Shown here piece by piece: positions 62,513 through 64,000 of a stretch of DNA of 64,000 nt; position 1 is the stretch's first letter, and each line of letters starts with the position of its first letter. The notes beneath the pieces are model-generated. The model was not told the origin of the DNA. It saw only the letters and a program-made list of their open reading frames with translations, and ran no database searches. Source of the DNA: an uncultured Sphingorhabdus sp. (GTDB lineage Bacteria > Pseudomonadota > Alphaproteobacteria > Sphingomonadales > Sphingomonadaceae); the NCBI GenBank assembly GCA_937873665.1, contig CALMYW010000518.1:107163-171162 (forward strand), read 5' to 3'. A program made the position numbers and the translations under genes.

Positions 62513-62589
62513 CGGGACGTAGCGCAGCCTGGTAGCGCATCACACTGGGGGTGTGGGGGTCGGAGGTTCGAATCCTCTCGTCCCGACCA
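62513..62589 (+). tRNA. tRNA-Pro: tRNA-Pro (GGG)
   Basis: A 77-nt tRNA including CCA. Acceptor stem CGGGACG/CGTCCCG, D-arm GCGCAGCCTGGTAGCGC, anticodon arm TCACA-CTGGGGG-TGTGG giving anticodon GGG, and T-arm GGAGGTTCGAATCCTC. The accessory region that follows starts immediately after it, so its 3' end is a likely integration site. Confidence 0.97.
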
Positions 62590-62646
62590 ATAATTTCAAT
62601 AACTTAGATCCAATTATATGAGCGCCAACCGCGCTCTAAATGCCTC

Positions 62647-62667
62647 ATGGTGCACTGATGGTGCACT
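62647..62667. repeat. Direct repeat of ATGGTGCACT (two copies)
   Basis: ATGGTGCACT occurs twice with an 11-bp period (62647-62656 and 62658-62667). Each copy contains the palindrome GTGCAC. Closely spaced short repeats downstream of an integration tRNA resemble arm-type binding sites of tyrosine integrases; this is an inference from position and spacing. Confidence 0.6.
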
Positions 62668-63045
62668 TATTTAGAATATTCTTACATGATGCCGATCTGA
62701 AACTCACGAATCGATGCGAGTCTCGGTTCGATTCTTAGGCTGATTTACCTCCTGACGCGGACTTTTGATCGGCCTGTGCTGGCTTTGACTTGGTCAATAG
62801 TGGCGAATAAGGACGGCTCGATAGGACTGCACGGAGACGTGACGCCGCCATTTAGGGCGCGTAACCACGTTTAACTCTGTCGCGGCAAATAACCGCATTA
62901 TGTTTCTAGTATGTTCTTTTTTTACTCTCAAAATTCCGTCCGGGAAACGGGATGATCGCAGCTACATTGCTTGCTTGTTACAAGCTTACCGGAAGAACCT
63001 ATAATCACATTTTTTTGCAATCATTTTCACCTATTTGGAGAGCAC

Positions 63046-63237
63046 ATGATGCATGTGGCATTGTTAACCTGCACCGAGGTTATGCGTTTAGTTGGCATCA
63101 AGAGCAGGACTACTATTTGGCGAAGAATCCAGAACAAGACTTTTCCAGAGCCGGTAGATATTGGTGCTGGGCGAATTCGGTGGAGAGAAACTGATATTGA
63201 GCATTGGATTAATACGCTGCCCCAGCGGAGATATTGA
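63046..63237 (+). CDS. AlpA-like helix-turn-helix regulator
   Basis: A 63-residue protein of the AlpA/phage regulator (MerR-like HTH) family: LTCTEVMRLVGIKSRTTIWRRIQNKTFPEPVDIGAGRIRW, then RETDIEHWI. AlpA proteins activate excisionase or integrase genes of prophages and islands. The frame is open from 62971, but the ATG at 63046 follows TTTGGAGAG. Its stop lies 9 bp before the tRNA-Lys fragment. Codon use is more AT-rich than the chromosomal genes. Confidence 0.85.
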   Translation: MMHVALLTCTEVMRLVGIKSRTTIWRRIQNKTFPEPVDIGAGRIRWRETDIEHWINTLPQRRY

Positions 63238-63246
63238 AACCACTAA

Positions 63247-63291
63247 CTCTTAATCAGCGGGTCGTGGGTTCGAACCCCTCAGCGTCTACCA
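63247..63291 (+). pseudogene. 3' fragment of tRNA-Lys (CTT), probable attachment-site remnant
   Basis: The sequence CTCTTAATCAGCGGGTCGTG to CCA is the anticodon loop through 3' end of a lysine tRNA (anticodon CTT). The 5' half is missing: upstream bases (CCACTAA) do not form the anticodon or D arms. The T-stem has a T-T mismatch (63265/63279), so it is not a functional tRNA. Such 3' halves are left at the far junction when an element inserts into a tRNA gene. Confidence 0.85.
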
Positions 63292-63468
63292 TTTTTTTCA
63301 ATAAGTTAGCGCACTTCCAGCACCTGTTGATTTGGTTGCAGCAACCACCTAGCAATCACGTAAAATAGGGTGGCGTCGGACTGCCTAGCAATGACACGCG
63401 ATTCCGATCATTTGTTTCAATTCCGAAATCACGGGGTTTTTACCCCCCCCCAAGTGTGAGTTGGCGAT

Positions 63469-63876
63469 TTAGCTCAGGCCATCTTTTGCGGTGATGTTGG
63501 CCGCTCCAAGCTGCAATTTAGAATTTCGTTTGCCGACATAATTCCACATGTCATCCAGTTCAGCGGCCTCCACGAACTGCTGCCTCTGGAAATTGTTTTT
63601 CGCCCAGCGACGAAGATAGAACGCAAATTGCGCTCTCGGATGTTTCCCATCGCCTATAGCAAAGATGGCGTCGTATGGAGTTACATATGACCAAATCCGG
63701 GCCATATGGAGTGCTACTACGTCACTGTAGCCATCAGCCGTTGTCTTCATGGTGCTTTTCTCAGGACACCCTGGATCACAAACCAATCGTTTGACCATGT
63801 TAGGCGCCTTCAGCATGTAGGCTGCGAGAAAAGCTAAATCATCATCCGTCATATTGGCGCTAGGCGCGTGAACCAT
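63469..63876 (-). CDS. Hypothetical protein of the accessory region
   Basis: A 135-residue protein with no signal peptide or membrane helix. It is helical, with LAFLAAYMLKAPNMVKRLVCDPGCPEKS near the N-terminus (two cysteines), and FAFYLRRWAKNNFQRQQFVEAAELDDMWNYVGKR later. I do not recognise a family. An AAGGGAG site precedes the ATG at 63874-63876. The frame is open for about 30 codons upstream without another start, so a longer gene or frameshifted relative is possible. Confidence 0.6.
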   Translation of the reverse strand: MVHAPSANMTDDDLAFLAAYMLKAPNMVKRLVCDPGCPEKSTMKTTADGYSDVVALHMARIWSYVTPYDAIFAIGDGKHPRAQFAFYLRRWAKNNFQRQQFVEAAELDDMWNYVGKRNSKLQLGAANITAKDGLS

Positions 63877-64000
63877 TGCTCCCTTGGCAATACGCTTAGC
63901 GACCGCCTGCTTACGCGTCGTTATCTTGATACCCTTTGCGCCGAATGAACCGCCCCGGGATTGCCGGAGGCCCTAACTCCTGAGAGGAAGGGTCTACGAT

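Larger units (their letters stand above)
62590..64000. mobile_element. Accessory region at the tRNA-Pro 3' end (probable island edge)
   Basis: From the tRNA-Pro CCA onward the sequence changes character: lower GC, few long frames, an AlpA-like regulator, a truncated tRNA-Lys 3' end, and two GTGCAC-containing direct repeats of the kind seen at integrase arm sites. The 14-bp motif TTTCAATAA(C/G)TTAG follows both tRNA CCA ends at identical distance (62594 and 63296). No integrase is visible, so the element presumably extends beyond 64000. Boundaries and identity are inferred. Confidence 0.55.

Noticed and set aside
63247..63291. Intact tRNA-Lys gene
   Set aside because: The acceptor 5' strand, D-arm and 5' side of the anticodon stem are missing and the T-stem has a mismatch.
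1..64000. CRISPR arrays, rRNA operons, complete insertion sequences
   Set aside because: No regularly spaced repeats with unique spacers, no rRNA-like sequence and no transposase frames were found.

Overview
The window is chromosomal DNA from an alphaproteobacterium, most likely a member of the Sphingomonadales (Sphingopyxis/Sphingorhabdus/Novosphingobium-like). The basis is the split b/b' ATP synthase, a SUV3-like helicase next to an S4-domain protein and a 7Fe ferredoxin, an NDUFS4-type complex I subunit, DUF6456 and DUF5076-like proteins, and moderate to high GC with palindromic repeats of the 'CCCCGCGAAGGCGGGG' and 'CTGAACTTG..TTCAG' kinds. The genus is inferred from gene content only.

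Layout. 1-2265 (-): F0 ATP synthase operon (I, a, c, b', b; b runs off the left edge). 2449-6262 (-): ydbH-ynbE-ydbL, a candidate intermembrane lipid-bridge operon closed by a terminator. 6354-7049 (+): radC. 7050-7395: a gene-free spacer with strong nested inverted repeats. 7396-11519 (-): SUV3-like helicase, S4 protein, ferredoxin and a secreted DUF3828-like protein. 11634-16536 (+): isovaleryl-CoA dehydrogenase, DUF5076-like protein, PuuD-like hydrolase, putrescine-type aminotransferase, a small membrane protein whose start lies in a perfect hairpin, and a two-domain FKBP.

16539-28518: polyamine uptake and catabolism. On the minus strand lie the ABC transporter (PotG/H/I plus binding protein), two PuuA-type glutamine synthetases, a PuuB-type oxidase, a HemL-like aminotransferase and a TorF-type porin; a beta-alanine/omega aminotransferase follows on the plus strand. 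With PuuD and the aminotransferase at 14070 this gives import, gamma-glutamylation, oxidation or transamination, and hydrolysis. No aldehyde dehydrogenase (PuuC) or PuuR regulator is in the window.

28515-46894: Lrp regulator divergent from alanine dehydrogenase, two class-C beta-lactamase-like hydrolases, a DnaJ-domain protein, tRNA-Tyr, rlmB, a lipoprotein, an AlkA-like glycosylase, SDRs, pterin carbinolamine dehydratase, ccmAB, a Cfa-type methyltransferase, mscL, and a lemA-TPM-TPM-nudix operon. 46894-62345: NDUFS4-like protein, hrpB (carrying an in-frame palindromic repeat), ispB, chorismate mutase, a PepSY/OmpR/histidine-kinase operon, a SIMPL protein, a D-amino-acid-type transaminase, an ABC-F ATPase, DUF6456, an XRE regulator, a glycosyltransferase and secF-secD-yajC.

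62513-64000: tRNA-Pro(GGG) followed by an accessory region that differs from the rest. It has repeated GTGCAC motifs, an AlpA-like regulator, a decayed 3' fragment of tRNA-Lys(CUU) and a hypothetical gene. The 3' flanks of both tRNA sequences carry the same motif at the same spacing, which suggests the edge of one or more tRNA-targeted mobile elements continuing to the right.

I found no CRISPR array, rRNA operon or intact insertion sequence. The least expected observations are the repeat inside hrpB, the paired tRNA-junction motif, the structured spacer after radC, and the non-canonical polyamine cluster.
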